A stretch of DNA of 64,000 nucleotides from Congeria kusceri (taxonomy: Eukaryota > Mollusca > Bivalvia > Myida > Dreissenidae): the NCBI GenBank assembly GCA_027627225.1, contig CM051028.1:19399701-19463700 (forward strand), given 5' to 3'. Made by a program: the position numbers and the translations under genes. This document shows positions 42,736 to 54,312 of the stretch, piece after piece. How positions within the stretch are numbered: the stretch's first letter is position 1; the number at the start of each line of letters is the position of its first letter. Below the pieces are notes generated by a model, which was not told the DNA's origin, made no database searches, and saw only the letters and a program-made list of their open reading frames with translations.

Positions 42736-43539
42736 TTATGTAGGTTGTCTAATCTGAAAATACATCAACAAGAATGTGATAATGGAGATTGAAGATGAAA
42801 TCTGTAAACAAAAACTATGGAAACGTTGTCCCACTGGGCTTCGGTAAGCGAAGTTCTGCAAAAAGCAAAGCACTGCGCACAGACATAAAATAGCGTGGCA
42901 TGCCCCGTATTGGATGAACGTGTACACGAACGACTCTGTAAAACGAATGTTAAAATGGTTCATTGAATGCGTCCAGAAAAAAATATGGTAAGACAGCTGG
43001 CAGCATGCTGAAATGAGAGCATTTGCCCAATGAACACGCATATTAAAAATACCGGCATCCCGGCGCTGCAAAATTTCGGCAATAATTACCAGTTTGCTGC
43101 CAGATTTCAGACGTGTGTTTGCAAGATCTAGCAGTGCATGAACTATTTGTTGAACAGATAAAGAATTGTCAAATAAATGTTTGCTTCCAGCCTCAACAAA
43201 GGTGATAGCAATATCAATCTAAGAGACCAGGTAATTTGCCTGTGACAGGGATGTAGGTTTGTTTTTGGGAAGGAGAATGCCCCCACCTACACCATGCCAG
43301 TAAATTTGTATCCGTTCAGTTGATAAATTAACATTTTGTTTGTGATTAGATGCACACCAGAAATGAAAGCGTTTTATAAATGAGTGACCCAACAACACAA
43401 TAGAGGTATGCATTGTTAATATATATTTATTATATTGATCCCTGTCACTGAAAGGTACAAGAGGTGCTTTCAATATAAATATTGTTAACCCACGCTGTGA
43501 AAGTAGGTCATGTGGCCAAAATGTCGCTACGCAAATCAC
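42736..43539 (-). pseudogene. SGNH-hydrolase-like frame of the retroelement
   Basis: Minus-strand translation gives IVLLGHSFIKRF (the GxSxx block of SGNH/GDSL hydrolases, serine in GHSF), then IQIYWHGVGGGILLP (glycine block). After one stop it reads DIAITFVEAGSKHLFDN (where family members have E-x-GTND), KLVIIAEILQRRDAGIFN and a final degraded VRSALLFA. Stops and frameshifts show decay. SGNH domains are carried by some Ngaro-type and other retroelements. The position, upstream of gag on the coding strand, is notable. Confidence 0.6.
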
Positions 43540-43849
43540 AGATACATCCGGAAAACGGACAACAATTTAGTCACAACAAAAACATAAAGTTCCAATATAC
43601 GGTATTATACGGTATGCTTGTACTCGCACGAACGTCTCTGACTTATATTGACCTTTTTATAAATTCCAAAAAAATCTGCAAACGACGCTACGAAAGTAGG
43701 TAAATTCCCAAAAGGACGCTTGGTCAATATACCAATCATGCGAACAAAATACTGAAATATGTTGAAATAAAACAATAATATAAATAAAATCTTTAACGAT
43801 ACGTTACTACTCGGAACCTGAATGCTCTAATATATTAAATATTAGGTCA

Positions 43850-44048
43850 TTAAAGTTTAGCATGTGCAAAATGCAGCTGCTTTGTTCCGATCTTGTTAAA
43901 GAATGATTCAACTTCGGTAATTTGGGTTACAAAGCAGTAATTTAATATTGGCAATTACGGGTTACACACCAGTCACGATCTTAACAATTAGAAAGAAGCT
44001 CCAATATAAATTAATTTATAATTCCTGCGTGTTATAAATTATAGTTTT
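43850..44048 (-). repeat. split direct repeat A1 (5' end of element)
   Basis: Direct copy of A2 at 39008-39208. Its outer end abuts the interrupted target repeat (TTGCAACTAGCTGAT). Confidence 0.85.
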
Positions 44049-46749
44049 GCAACTAGCTGATAAATGCATTGAAAATTATTGAAGCATAAATTGCTCATTA
44101 GGAAAATGTATTTCATCAGCTTTTTAATATGAGTCCTTTATTACTTTTAAACATTATCATATGGGAATTTTTATTTACATTAACATTGTTATTGGTCTGC
44201 ATTTCAAACATAGAAACATAAATGAAATTTATGAATTCGTTTATTTATAATAGTACCAAATTTAAAGCTTGGCGAAGATTTTGCTTGAACGGAATTATTA
44301 TGTCCGCCATATTTAACTTTTAAACACGTATTTGACAAACACTATTATTGTTAAATATTTAAGTGGACCTTTCGTTGTATGAGATGGTTATCTTGAACGA
44401 AAGGATAGTGTCTGCAATAAAGATAGTGTTAACTAATCGAATAACGCACACTTTTGAATCCAATCCGGTACAAAATATATCAATAGTTCCTTAATATCTG
44501 CTTCGTATAATCTTAAACGCTTTCTTAGAATGTTAACTTTCAATCCTGAAAAGCTGGCACTTGTCAGGGTGAATGACTTACTACCATTGTCAGGTCGATC
44601 ATGCATGTAACAACAGTTCTCAACGTTTCATTTGTTACGCCAGTTGCAAACATGTTGGTTACAGTGGATGGGATGTTTTCAATTTGCGGTTGCTTGGGGA
44701 CGCGACACGTTATAAGAACGAGTACCTTTTACGACATTTTTCATTACGAAATTGATTGTTCAGCCCTGTTCATCATGATTGGACTTGAAATGAAAGAGTT
44801 CCATACTGGGATTGAGAGTGACGTCACCACTTGAAATGAAAGAGTTCCATATTGGGATTGAGAGCGACGTACCATCTATCAATAACTTTAGCAATCCATT
44901 ATTGTACTCCTATTAACGTTGGTAAGGTTATAAACTATTTGATTTCAAGCACAGCCATGATTGAAATAAAAAATAAATATAAACTACTGTTATTTAAACC
45001 GTCTACCATATAAAGACTGTCTATGGTGTCTTAAGAGTATTATTCTTGTTTAGATTATTGATGAAACAAATTACGTATATATGCATATTGAACAAAACGG
45101 AACAAGACGGATATAAGACAATGACACAGCTAAGAGTATTTACGCATTCACGGCTTTCAAACATATGTTTGTTCCAAGATTGAAAAACACTTCTTATAAT
45201 GCAACTGTTTGACATAATCTAGGATGTACGTATATTGTCCGCGTGTACATGAAATGTGTATCAACCTTTCTAATGAAGAGACTGAGTACTAAATGCAATA
45301 TATGATATAACAAGTACATACATGTTGATCATATTAACAACCAATACAAAACTACTTTTAAATGTAGTCTGCTTTTAATCTTCCTGATAACACTTATTAC
45401 TTTGAAATGCCCTTGCCGACTTGCGGGCATGTTCGTAGAATCACCAAATTCAGGGACACATTTATATTGATGTTGCACATGTCAGTGACACAAATAGCGT
45501 ATTTTATTTGTTATTTATTAGGGCTAGAATGAAAACGCGAGTTTTCGGAAGTAACATACCTATCCAGTATGGTAACCACTACATAGAAATGCTCAGTAAA
45601 ACATGAAATAAATAAATCAGATGAAGTGAAATCAAGCGCGTATTTCTAAGTTAATGTCTGCAAAGCACATTGTAACTTATTTTCCGTTGATCGGCAAACC
45701 TCAAAGGGATAACGTCTGCGTTTGTATTCCAAAGATCCACGCTTTCCATGCCTATGTGCGCGTGCAAGCTGTGATGCATTTGTTATGATCTAAAGACCAT
45801 AACGGCGATCCCAAACACGCATAATTTAAACGCGATGTCACGCACATTATCGCGATGTCGCGCACATTTTATGTGCGAGAAAAACATGACTAGGTATTTA
45901 GCGATGTGCAATTAAGGTTAATTGAAAGCGTTGAACGCTGAAAGACTGCGGTTGCCTGATGAAAGTTAAAGTTCACGACAAGTTACAAATTGTAGAACTT
46001 TAGCACAGTTTCATGTAAGAAAATTACATCTTCATTGATTATGTTTCAAACTGATATATTTTATGGGTGTTAACATTTGATGTCTTATTTAACAGTTTAT
46101 ATAAAATGAAACAATGCATATAATGAACATCAAAATGTTAATAAAAATTTACATTCAGCGTCATTTATAAATCTTGAAGAATGTTGATATAAAGAAACGC
46201 GTACGTTTTTAGTCTCCATTGTTTTCCTTAAAGGAGAGGTAATGTCGGATTTATTTGTACTGGTACTTGGCTACAAAATAATTAACACATTCCTGTGCGT
46301 ACATCAAAAGAGCCAATGTCATTATTTGTCCGCTTTGTTGATAAAACACAGATTGTTCTTAATACACGACACGTGCGCGTGACCTGAGCCAGTACACCAT
46401 CTTTGCAGTTACGCAGTGTAACGTAATTAAGCAACCAGCAAACAACCGTACACACAAAGCACCGAATTGACATGGTAGGTTTTTTGTACTTGTAGATGTG
46501 GAGGGGAGGCAGGGGAGGCCGCTGTGTGATTGCCATGTCAACAGCAATAATTGCAGTGGTTTATTTAAGAAATACTTGACTGGTAAGCGTTGGTGATTGC
46601 GGTAATAACCAACGGTTTGGAGTTCCGATGCGTAGTCATTAAACGTAGGCATTAAAAAGTTAAAAAAAAAATCTTGTTCTTTAAAATATATAATTTTGTT
46701 TGTTTCTGGAAACTTATAAAGATGCCGTCAGTGTCGCAACCAAACTCGT

Positions 46750-46765
46750 AAACTCTGAAACTTGG
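46750..46765. repeat. 16-bp target duplication, left copy
   Basis: AAACTCTGAAACTTGG recurs exactly at 47573-47588, bracketing the LINE fragment. Confidence 0.85.
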
Positions 46766-47572
46766 TAGACAGGAGACCCCATTTCACCTTACATATTTTA
46801 TTTTATGTGCGGAACTATTAGCCTTAAAGATTAAACACTGTTCAGATATCAAAGGCATTACTATTAATGGTATTGAGTACAAAATTTCCCAATTTGCTGA
46901 CGATACTTCACTTATGTTAGATGGTTCTGAAAATTCGTCAATCTGTGCTCTTGACATGCTTCATGAGTTCTCTTTATTCTCTGGCCTGAAAGTTAATTTT
47001 GATAAAACTGATGTTAGTTGGATTGAAGCACTAAAATACAGCTCAAGATCAATAAAGACTAAATACAAACTAACATGGGGTGTAACGAGATTTAAGTTAT
47101 TCGGAATCATTTTTGATGTCAACTTACCAAGTATGATAGATCTTAATTTTTCTGAAAAGATGAATAAAGCTATTAATCTTATCAATATGTGGAAAAAACG
47201 ATTACTTACCCCAATTGGTAGAATTACTGTTATAAAGTCTATAATACTTCCACTGTTTACTCACTGTTTCTTTGCGATACCAACACCTAAAAGGGACATC
47301 CTTGATAGAATAAATAAACTTATGTTTGACTTTGTATGGGATGATAAACCTTACAAAATACGAAGTTCAATTCTTGTACAAAAATATGAAAATGGTGGTT
47401 TAAATATGGTAGATATATATGCATACTCTAAGAAAATAAAACTATCATGGTTAAGCAAATTGTATTCATGCTATGACAGTAAATGTTCAATTTTAATTAG
47501 ATCTCTGTTTAATATAGGGACATTTTTAACTCAGGAAAACATTATGCTTCTGTCGTTGAAGGTAAAATAAAA
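46766..47572 (+). pseudogene. L1/Tx1-like LINE reverse transcriptase fragment
   Basis: Begins within the polymerase at QGDPISPYIF, followed after a 1-base frameshift by LCAELLALKIK, and has the catalytic box QFADDTSLMLDGS. It continues KVNFDKTDVSWI, FKLFGIIFDVNLP, LTPIGRITVIKSIILPL and FDFVWDDKPYKIRSS, then ends SLKVK TAA followed by AAAA. This pattern (YADDT, GRITVIKS, GGLNMVDI) is that of L1/Tx1-type non-LTR polymerases. Only about 265 codons are present. It is truncated at both ends yet flanked by a perfect 16-bp duplication, so it arrived as this fragment. Confidence 0.85.
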
Positions 47573-49299
47573 AAACTCTGAAACTTGGGACACCATTAAC
47601 TTTACCAGTTATAAGCAGCGTTAAATATCATAGTCAATTACGTTGTTTGAGAAAGCAAATTGTAAAAAAAAACGCAACAGTTTTTATCGTACTTTCCAGA
47701 TAGTTAAGCCCTAGTTGCCAAGTCATGTATATTGCCGCAAGAAAATGATTTTCCTTACCTGATGTATAATTATAATATACGACGTCAATGCATTGATGTG
47801 AACAACATCTGAGGAACATCAAGGCTCCATATAGATTTGGTTTTGTGTAATGAGTTGTATCTACCATTGTTAGGGAGAAATTGGATGAGCCATCAAAAGG
47901 AGGTATTTTTATGCAACATCGGAGATTGGATTGATAATACGGTTCTTAGCTATTTTCGTGATATCGATCAATACTTTGTGACAATTTATGTTCCTTCACT
48001 ACACATCAAAAGAAAGAAAAATAACTATTGCACCCAATTGTTACAGTCAAATTTAAATACTAATGATGACCTGGTATAATACATTTTATATTTTGTATCG
48101 TTTTGTATGTAAATAATTTAGTCAATCTCAATGTCATTTTGTACGTACATGTATATTTCATAAATAAATATCTTTTTGATATTGCCCGGCATCGAACAAT
48201 CCTATTATAATTAATATATAGCCTTAATAGGTTTTTTTTTACAGCAAATAAGCAAAACCGTTATGTTATGGATTATACGATTATATGATTTGTCGTATTT
48301 GGTTATTTGATCATAAGCTGCATTGCATATTTTGGAACGGTTTTGCTGACACGTTTTCCTGGCCTGAAAAATAAACATGATCATTTCACTGTAAATATAT
48401 ACAAAGATATTCCAGTATATGTCGCTACATGAGTTCTCCAATCACTACGAGTGAAGTTATAACCAATCACAAAGTGCATATTGCGGCAGAATATGGCCAA
48501 ATAATGTAATAAATTGTCTATAACATCAATAATTATATTTTAAAGGGACCACAAGGAATTTCAGTAAATAATAACGCTCCCACATGCCTGAGGGAGTGTT
48601 ATTGAAATACATTTTTTTCATTATATTATGGGTTTTATTATGCAAAGTGACAACGACTGTATTAGAGTTAACAAACAGGTAATAAACTATTATTAAGGCA
48701 TTTCTTGTGTGTAATTCCCACATGACTAGTCAATGCGCATAAATGTACATGGATATATCATCGTGCATATTAATATATCGTTTTATTAAATATATACATA
48801 ATACGAATACACTTAACTAAACACTTATATCATATGTTAAAAGTACACTGTCTAAAAGCAGAGAAACGGAATACATCTCCATTAAAATACCATTATCCGG
48901 ACAATTGATAGATAGTACCGGGCGCTAAAAGGACAACCGGCATCATTAAAGAAGGAGAACAAGTATTGTTTTGTAAATACAGATCATTGAAAAAAGTACA
49001 CAAAGTACTGTTGTCTTTCCTTTCTGTGATGTGCAAGCATGAAGCTAATAAAAATGTCACGGACAACACACGCAATACTGCAGGAACAAAGCTAATTATT
49101 GCTGAACCTAATGGCGCATTCTCTAGGCATTCACTCATTCCGGTGTAAAATTCTCTTGGACAATATGAGGAGGATCATGGACGAGGTTCGAACTGTATGA
49201 AACTGGTAATATTTTATGCTCTCTTTGCCGGTCCTATATTTATCGTGGGAACTGCACAATAATTGGAATGAAATAGTTGACAATGAACAAACGCGTTTC

Positions 49300-50110
49300 T
49301 TTACTGGATTGACAGAAATACATTGGATTGACTCAATACACTTTTAAAATGGAAAGCGTTATTGCATTTGTCTTTCAAAACTTTAATCACCCTAACAATG
49401 CAACGGATGTTCTCGTTATTTTACAACTTCTGAGGCTCGCGGAAGGCAAATCAGTCTTTGTAAGAAAGAGTATTAATCTAATCTGATGATTTTTGTTTTA
49501 AATGAGCAATTTAAGGCAAATGCAATATGCCATTGGAAACCAGACATGCAATAGCGTACATGTCAATAGAAAAATGTCATAACACATCTTCACACTTATT
49601 TATAACTTTTGTAATGAGTTTCGTTCTGTATGTTTTCTCTGTATTATGTTACAATTATCCAGACTGTGAAAATTATGTCAGATGTGTTTGAGCTAAGAAT
49701 AACAAATCGTAATGATACAATGCAGCATTATTCTTCTTGCCATATGAGACGCCAATAAAGCGGCTACCATACTCAAATATTTAACTGAAAATGAAATTGA
49801 TATGATATCGACAAAGGAATCTTGAGAATATGTCAGAAACGGAGACAGTGTTATTTCTTCGAATGAAATCGGTGAACTTGAACGTTCATTCGGTAAAATC
49901 ATCTAATTTAGTTTTCTGTAAATATGCAAGTTATTTAATAAATCACGATACCTGCATGATAAGGCTTCAAGTCCTAAGTCTATTGTTGTTACAAAAACAT
50001 TCAAATAGAAACGCTTTGACCACATACACGTATTTCTTATTCAAATAAAGATATTGAGCAATACATTCATTTGGCTCTGGACATATTAGCAAAGGTAAGT
50101 ACCTAAAGAA
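49300..50110. other. end of unit U1, no gene seen
   Basis: Contains the shared AATGGAAAGCGTTATTGCA block (49350) that recurs at 54402, 59347 and 61598. No exon is recognised. Confidence 0.5.
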
Positions 50111-50149
50111 ATATCAAATGTAAAAAGAGTAAGTTGATTAATGTAGTAG

Positions 50150-50462
50150 CTAGGACGCTTGACAAAACTGGTCAAGTTGACACCTGAATGGCAATGTCAC
50201 GTCGATCATGCATGTTGCAACAGTTGCCAACATTCCATTGGTAACGCCCGTTGAAAACACCCTGGCAACAGTGGATGTGTTGTTTTGCACTAGACGCTGC
50301 TTGGGGCGTGAAACGTTCAGAAAGAGTGCCTTTTGTGACATTTTTCAGTACTAAAAACGATTGTTTAGCCCTGTTCATCATAAGTTCACTTAACATGAAA
50401 GAGTTTTTTTTGTCTATCTTAGGACTGAGAGTGACGTCACCATCTATCAATAATATTGGCAT
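50150..50462 (-). pseudogene. decayed conserved minus-strand frame (S1, U2)
   Basis: Two frames together match the 60374 copy: ELMMNRAKQSFLVLKNVTKG, then NVSRPKQRLVQ, STGVTNGMLATVATCMIDV. The frameshift between them indicates decay if it was ever coding. Confidence 0.3.
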
Positions 50463-50668
50463 TTCTTTATGGCACTCCGCTTAGGACTGAGAGTGACGTC
50501 ACCATCTATCAATAATATTGGCATTTCATTATGGCACTCCGCTTAGGACTGAGAGTGACGTCACCATCTATCAATAATATTGGCATTTCATTATGGCACT
50601 CCGCTTAGGACTGAGAGTGACGTCACCATCTATCAATAATATTGGCATTTCATTATGGCACTCCGATG
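50421..50668. repeat. four 62-bp repeats each with TGACGTCA
   Basis: Copies start at 50421, 50483, 50545 and 50607 and are nearly identical (AGGACTGAGAGTGACGTCAC ... TATGGCACTCCGCTT). Each contains the full palindromic cAMP-response element at 50432, 50494, 50556 and 50618. Single copies occur at the same place in U1 (44819) and U4 (60647). Confidence 0.92.
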
Positions 50669-51502
50669 AACGTTAAAAGGAATACTCATCTGTGTGCATG
50701 CACAGCAGAAGTGTATATTGCTGTTAGACCTGTTCAAAATCTCTAATGGCGTCGCAAGAATGAGCACCTTTATTATTATATATTGAGTTAAGTATAAAGC
50801 TTACATCAATGTATATTGAACAAATTCAATGGAAATAAAACTACCAAGCAGCTATAAATAACTATGTTTTCAATACGTTTATACATAGAATTGTTCGTTG
50901 ATAATATATCAATTTATCTATACACTACGTATTATTCCTCTGTCGGCATATTCCTTTACACATACATATATGGACGTATATCGTCTGCATCGACATAAAA
51001 TGTAAATCAACCTTTGAAAATGGAGGGAGTGAGAATTCAATGTATGCTATATAGAATAAGGAATGCGAGTTGATCCTTATTGTCTACATTAACTGTAATG
51101 TTAACTTTCAAGTATATTTTAATTTTCCTGATAACACTCATAACTTGGAAATTCACTTACTGTTTCTTCCGGGTCTATGTTGCATGGTGTACATTGCATT
51201 ACCTTCAAAGGTAATCTTGTCTCAGAAAATCATCAATCTTGGAGTCATTTATACTGCTAATGTCAGTGACATGCATTTCATATTGATTAAACGCTTAATG
51301 TTTTGTGGTTTTGTGATAAAGTTTAACAGGTATGGTACGCACTATCCCACAATACGTAAGGCATGGCAGGGCATTGACCTTTCGTCACCAAGATGTCGAA
51401 CACTATATCATCACGGTTATAAATACAGTGTTTCAATTGGAATGCATAAACTCAGAAAACTATAAACACTCATGCATAAATAAGGTACCCAGAAATGAAA
51501 TA

Positions 51503-51755
51503 AGGCGCGTCGTGAGGAAACCGGACTTAATGCATGTGCGTACAGTGTCGTCCCGGATCATCCTGTGCAGTCCGCACAGGCTGATCCGGGACGGCACTTT
51601 CCGCTTTTATGGTATTTTCTGTTTGAAGAAAGTCTCTTCTAAACATAAATCAACTGTAGGCGGAAAGTGCCCTCCTGGACAGGCTGACTGCACAGGCTAA
51701 TCCGGGACTAATCTTTATGCACATGCATTAAGTCCGGTTTTCCAACGACGCGCCT
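51503..51755. mobile_element. 253-bp MITE
   Basis: Terminal inverted repeats AGGCGCGTCGT..ACCGGACTTAATGCATGTGC (left) mirror the right end. Inner palindromes CCTGTGCAGTCCGCACAGG and GGACAGGCTGACTGCACAGG, with GTCCCGGAT flanks and two GCGGAAAGTG/CACTTTCCGC motifs in opposite orientation, make it almost wholly foldback. It is absent from the equivalent place in U1 and U3. Confidence 0.85.
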
Positions 51756-52740
51756 CAAATCAAGACCGTCTGATTAATGTGACTTCTCTTCACAAACTTA
51801 TTGTCTGTTGATCAGCAAACCTCAAAGGACACCGTTTGCGTTTGTATTTCATAGCTCCAAGCTTTCCATGTCCATGTGCGCGTGCAAGCTGTGGAGCATT
51901 TATCATGATCAAAAGACCATACAGGCGATCCCAAACACACTTGATATAACCACGATGTCGCGCACATTTTATAGGAGAGAAAAACATGAAAATGTATTTC
52001 GCGATGTGCAATCAAAGTTAAAAACCCCCGACCTTGTATGTATGTCACACACTGTCTTGCACTTTCACGAATACATTTCTAAAGTCTTTGTTGGCGTGTT
52101 TGCTGTGTAAATGTTACTATTAGGCGCCTCTGTTGAAGATAATTGTAACGGTTTATCTAATGTCATATTTCATACATTAGTGTTCTTTAAAATAAAGCAT
52201 ACGTTTGTGTCTTATTATTTTTAATGGAGCGTAAATAGATGCAGTCAGTGTTGCAACCGACATCACATACCGTTTTATTCCTCAAAACTGGAACACCATT
52301 AAATCATCGAATAACCTATTACGTATGAACAACGTTTCATAGTCAGACTTGACATTATGTTGTTTGAGAAAGCACAATAGTGTCTTTTTTATCGCACAGT
52401 CCAGGTATTTATAACCACGGTATTTTTTATTTTCTACGTCATGCATAATGCTTCAAGAAAATGAATTTTCTTAAATGTATCTCTTATTCGAAATTTTCCG
52501 GCATCTAACAATCAAGTTTGTACAACAATACATTGCCCTATTTAAAGTGTTTCGAAAATAAAGAAACATTTATATGATCGATTGTACGAGTTTTTGTAAT
52601 TTTTCTTTTTTGTTTTTAATTTAATCTTTAATTGCAGTGCATGGTTTAAACATGTGATGTTGCGAAATGCCCGTGTTTGAAAAGTTAACATCATCATTCC
52701 AATGTAAAATTGTTTCTCGACAATATATGGGGTACGATTA

Positions 52741-52957
52741 GGGTCTTTAATGTCTTAGACAGCATCATGCTCATGGAAACGAGCATCATGCTCGTAAGGT
52801 GGAGTATCATGCTCCATGAACGAGCATGCTGCTCAGTAAACGAGCATCTTGCTCTTTCTGCCGAGCATCATGCTCATAAGATCGAGCATCATGCTCGTCA
52901 ATTCGAGTATGACGCTAGTTTTTGGAGCATCATGCTGAGTTAGGCAATAAAGACCCT
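52741..52957. mobile_element. 217-bp element built of GAGCATCATGCTC palindromes
   Basis: AGGGTCTTTAATGTCTTAGA at the left end mirrors TAGGCAATAAAGACCCT at the right. Between them are about nine copies of the self-complementary 13-mer GAGCATCATGCTC or variants, spaced roughly 20-30 bp. Four more copies continue outside to about 53035. This block is missing from units U1 and U3, so it was inserted or amplified in U2. Confidence 0.75.
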
Positions 52958-53035
52958 CAATGAACGAGCATCATGCTCGCAAGATCGAGCATAATGCTCA
53001 ATAAACGAGCATGATGCTCGACCTATTTCGAGCAT
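52958..53035. repeat. extension of the palindrome array
   Basis: Further GAGCATCATGCTC, GAGCATAATGCTC and GAGCATGATGCTC motifs beyond the terminal repeat of the preceding element. Host-unit sequence (TTGATAAATTGTCTA) resumes after it. Confidence 0.8.
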
Positions 53036-54069
53036 GTTTTGATAAATTGTCTAAATGGACACATTTTAATATGTTACGGGGACCGCAAGGCATTTTAGTG
53101 CACAAAAACGCTCTCACCAGCCTGAGGGGAAGTTCTTCAATTAAACTTTTTCATTGGGTAATGGGTTTTATTGCGCAACCGATAACTATCGGTTTGATTA
53201 GAGTTATTGTTTGGAATTTCTATATGACTAGTAAATATGCATATATATGCACATACTTTCGTTTATATCAGTTAAATGTGCAATTTAAATATATAGATAA
53301 TAAACATATATAGATAAGTAGGTTTTTGTTAAAATTCTCATGTGAATATTACATGAAAATATATGTGTTGATAAATATCACATCGTGCGTATCAATATAT
53401 TGTGCCATTAAATATAAAGATAATATAAATTTTACTAAATTTTTATTTCATTATTTCACATGGCAGATAAGTAGTGTCTACAAGATAACATAGAATACTT
53501 GTCCATTTAAATACATATTGTACTGATACTCGTGACAACTGATCGATTAGTTTCGGGTGCTAAAAGTCTAAAATTTAAATCTGATTGAATTATCATTATA
53601 AGAAAAAAGCAAAATTGTGTTAAAAAATAGCACAACCTTAATATCTGTATATATTGAAAGAGTTACAAATACTGTTCGTTGTATATATGTAATATTGTTC
53701 AAGCCCAAAGCTCATAACGGGCAGTGCACCAAATACTGCAGGAACAAATCTAGTTATTGCTGAACCTGCGCATTTCTCTAGGCACTCATTTATTCCAGTG
53801 TTGACATCGAAATAACAATAAGTGAAGTATCATGGAGGAGGTATCAGCTGTATGAAACCGGTACTATTACTCATTTTGCATTTCATGCTGTCTCTGCCGA
53901 TCCTATATATATCCTGAGAAGTGCACACTAGTTGCTAATTACATCACGTGTTTGCATCTAGCCATTGAATATTTAAATGGTAATTAAATTGAATAATAGT
54001 CTCTTTTATAGATGTTCGAATTGCGATGCTATGATGTTAATTTTTATTTACACTTACATGTTTCGTGAA

Positions 54070-54312
54070 TAATTCTGGGCCAATTGTGAGGTTCGTGCGC
54101 ACATAAACCGGTTTAAACCCCCAATGCTTTGCCTTGACCGTTCCAAGGCGGTGACCCCAGTTTTATTCATGTGTGTTTTGTGTTTGTTATGTGTTTTTGT
54201 GATGTCCTGTGTATTGTTTTTGGCAATTGGTCACTTGCCATGAATAAATGACCTCGGGCTGCTAATAACAGTTCCCTCCTGCTGCCACAGCTGGAGTTTT
54301 GCTTTGTTTATA
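54070..54312 (+). mobile_element. SINE or LINE 3' fragment
   Basis: Contains CACATAAACCGGTTTAAACC, CCGTTCCAAGGCGGTGACC, TTTTATTCATGTGTGTTT and CCTCCTGCTGCCACAGCTGG, a GC-richer unit absent from the same position in U1, U3 and U4. The unit sequence resumes at ATTTCTGTACTGGAGTTG. I recognise its style as a dispersed bivalve SINE tail. No pol III boxes are seen, so the head is missing or the class is different. Confidence 0.55.

Larger units (their letters stand above)
38645..44046 (-). mobile_element. tyrosine-recombinase retroelement relic (Ngaro/DIRS-like)
   Basis: Read on the minus strand the order is A1 (44048-43850), coding remnants, B1 (39403-39215), A2 (39208-39008), B2 (38840-38651). 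A1/A2 and B1/B2 are direct repeat pairs. This A1-coding-B1-A2-B2 arrangement of split direct repeats is characteristic of Ngaro-type tyrosine-recombinase retrotransposons. Coding remnants are an SGNH-hydrolase-like frame, a gag-like frame and a tyrosine recombinase. I see no reverse transcriptase or RNase H between gag and recombinase, so the copy is either deleted or a non-autonomous form. No target duplication is visible, as expected for recombinase-mediated insertion. Confidence 0.8.
44530..50110. repeat. segmental repeat unit U1
   Basis: First of about 3.5 diverged tandem copies. Landmarks in order: S1 (44570-44910, GATCATGCATGT... GTGACGTCAC), S2 (45370-45600), S3 (45690-45900, GCGCGTGCAAGCTGTG), S4 (46705-46765 and 47573-47625), S5 (47630-47890), S6 (48230-48720, CCTGAGGGAGTGTTATT) and S7 (48740-49400, CGGTCCTATATTTATCGTGG). 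An L1-like fragment splits S4. No complete gene. Confidence 0.7.
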
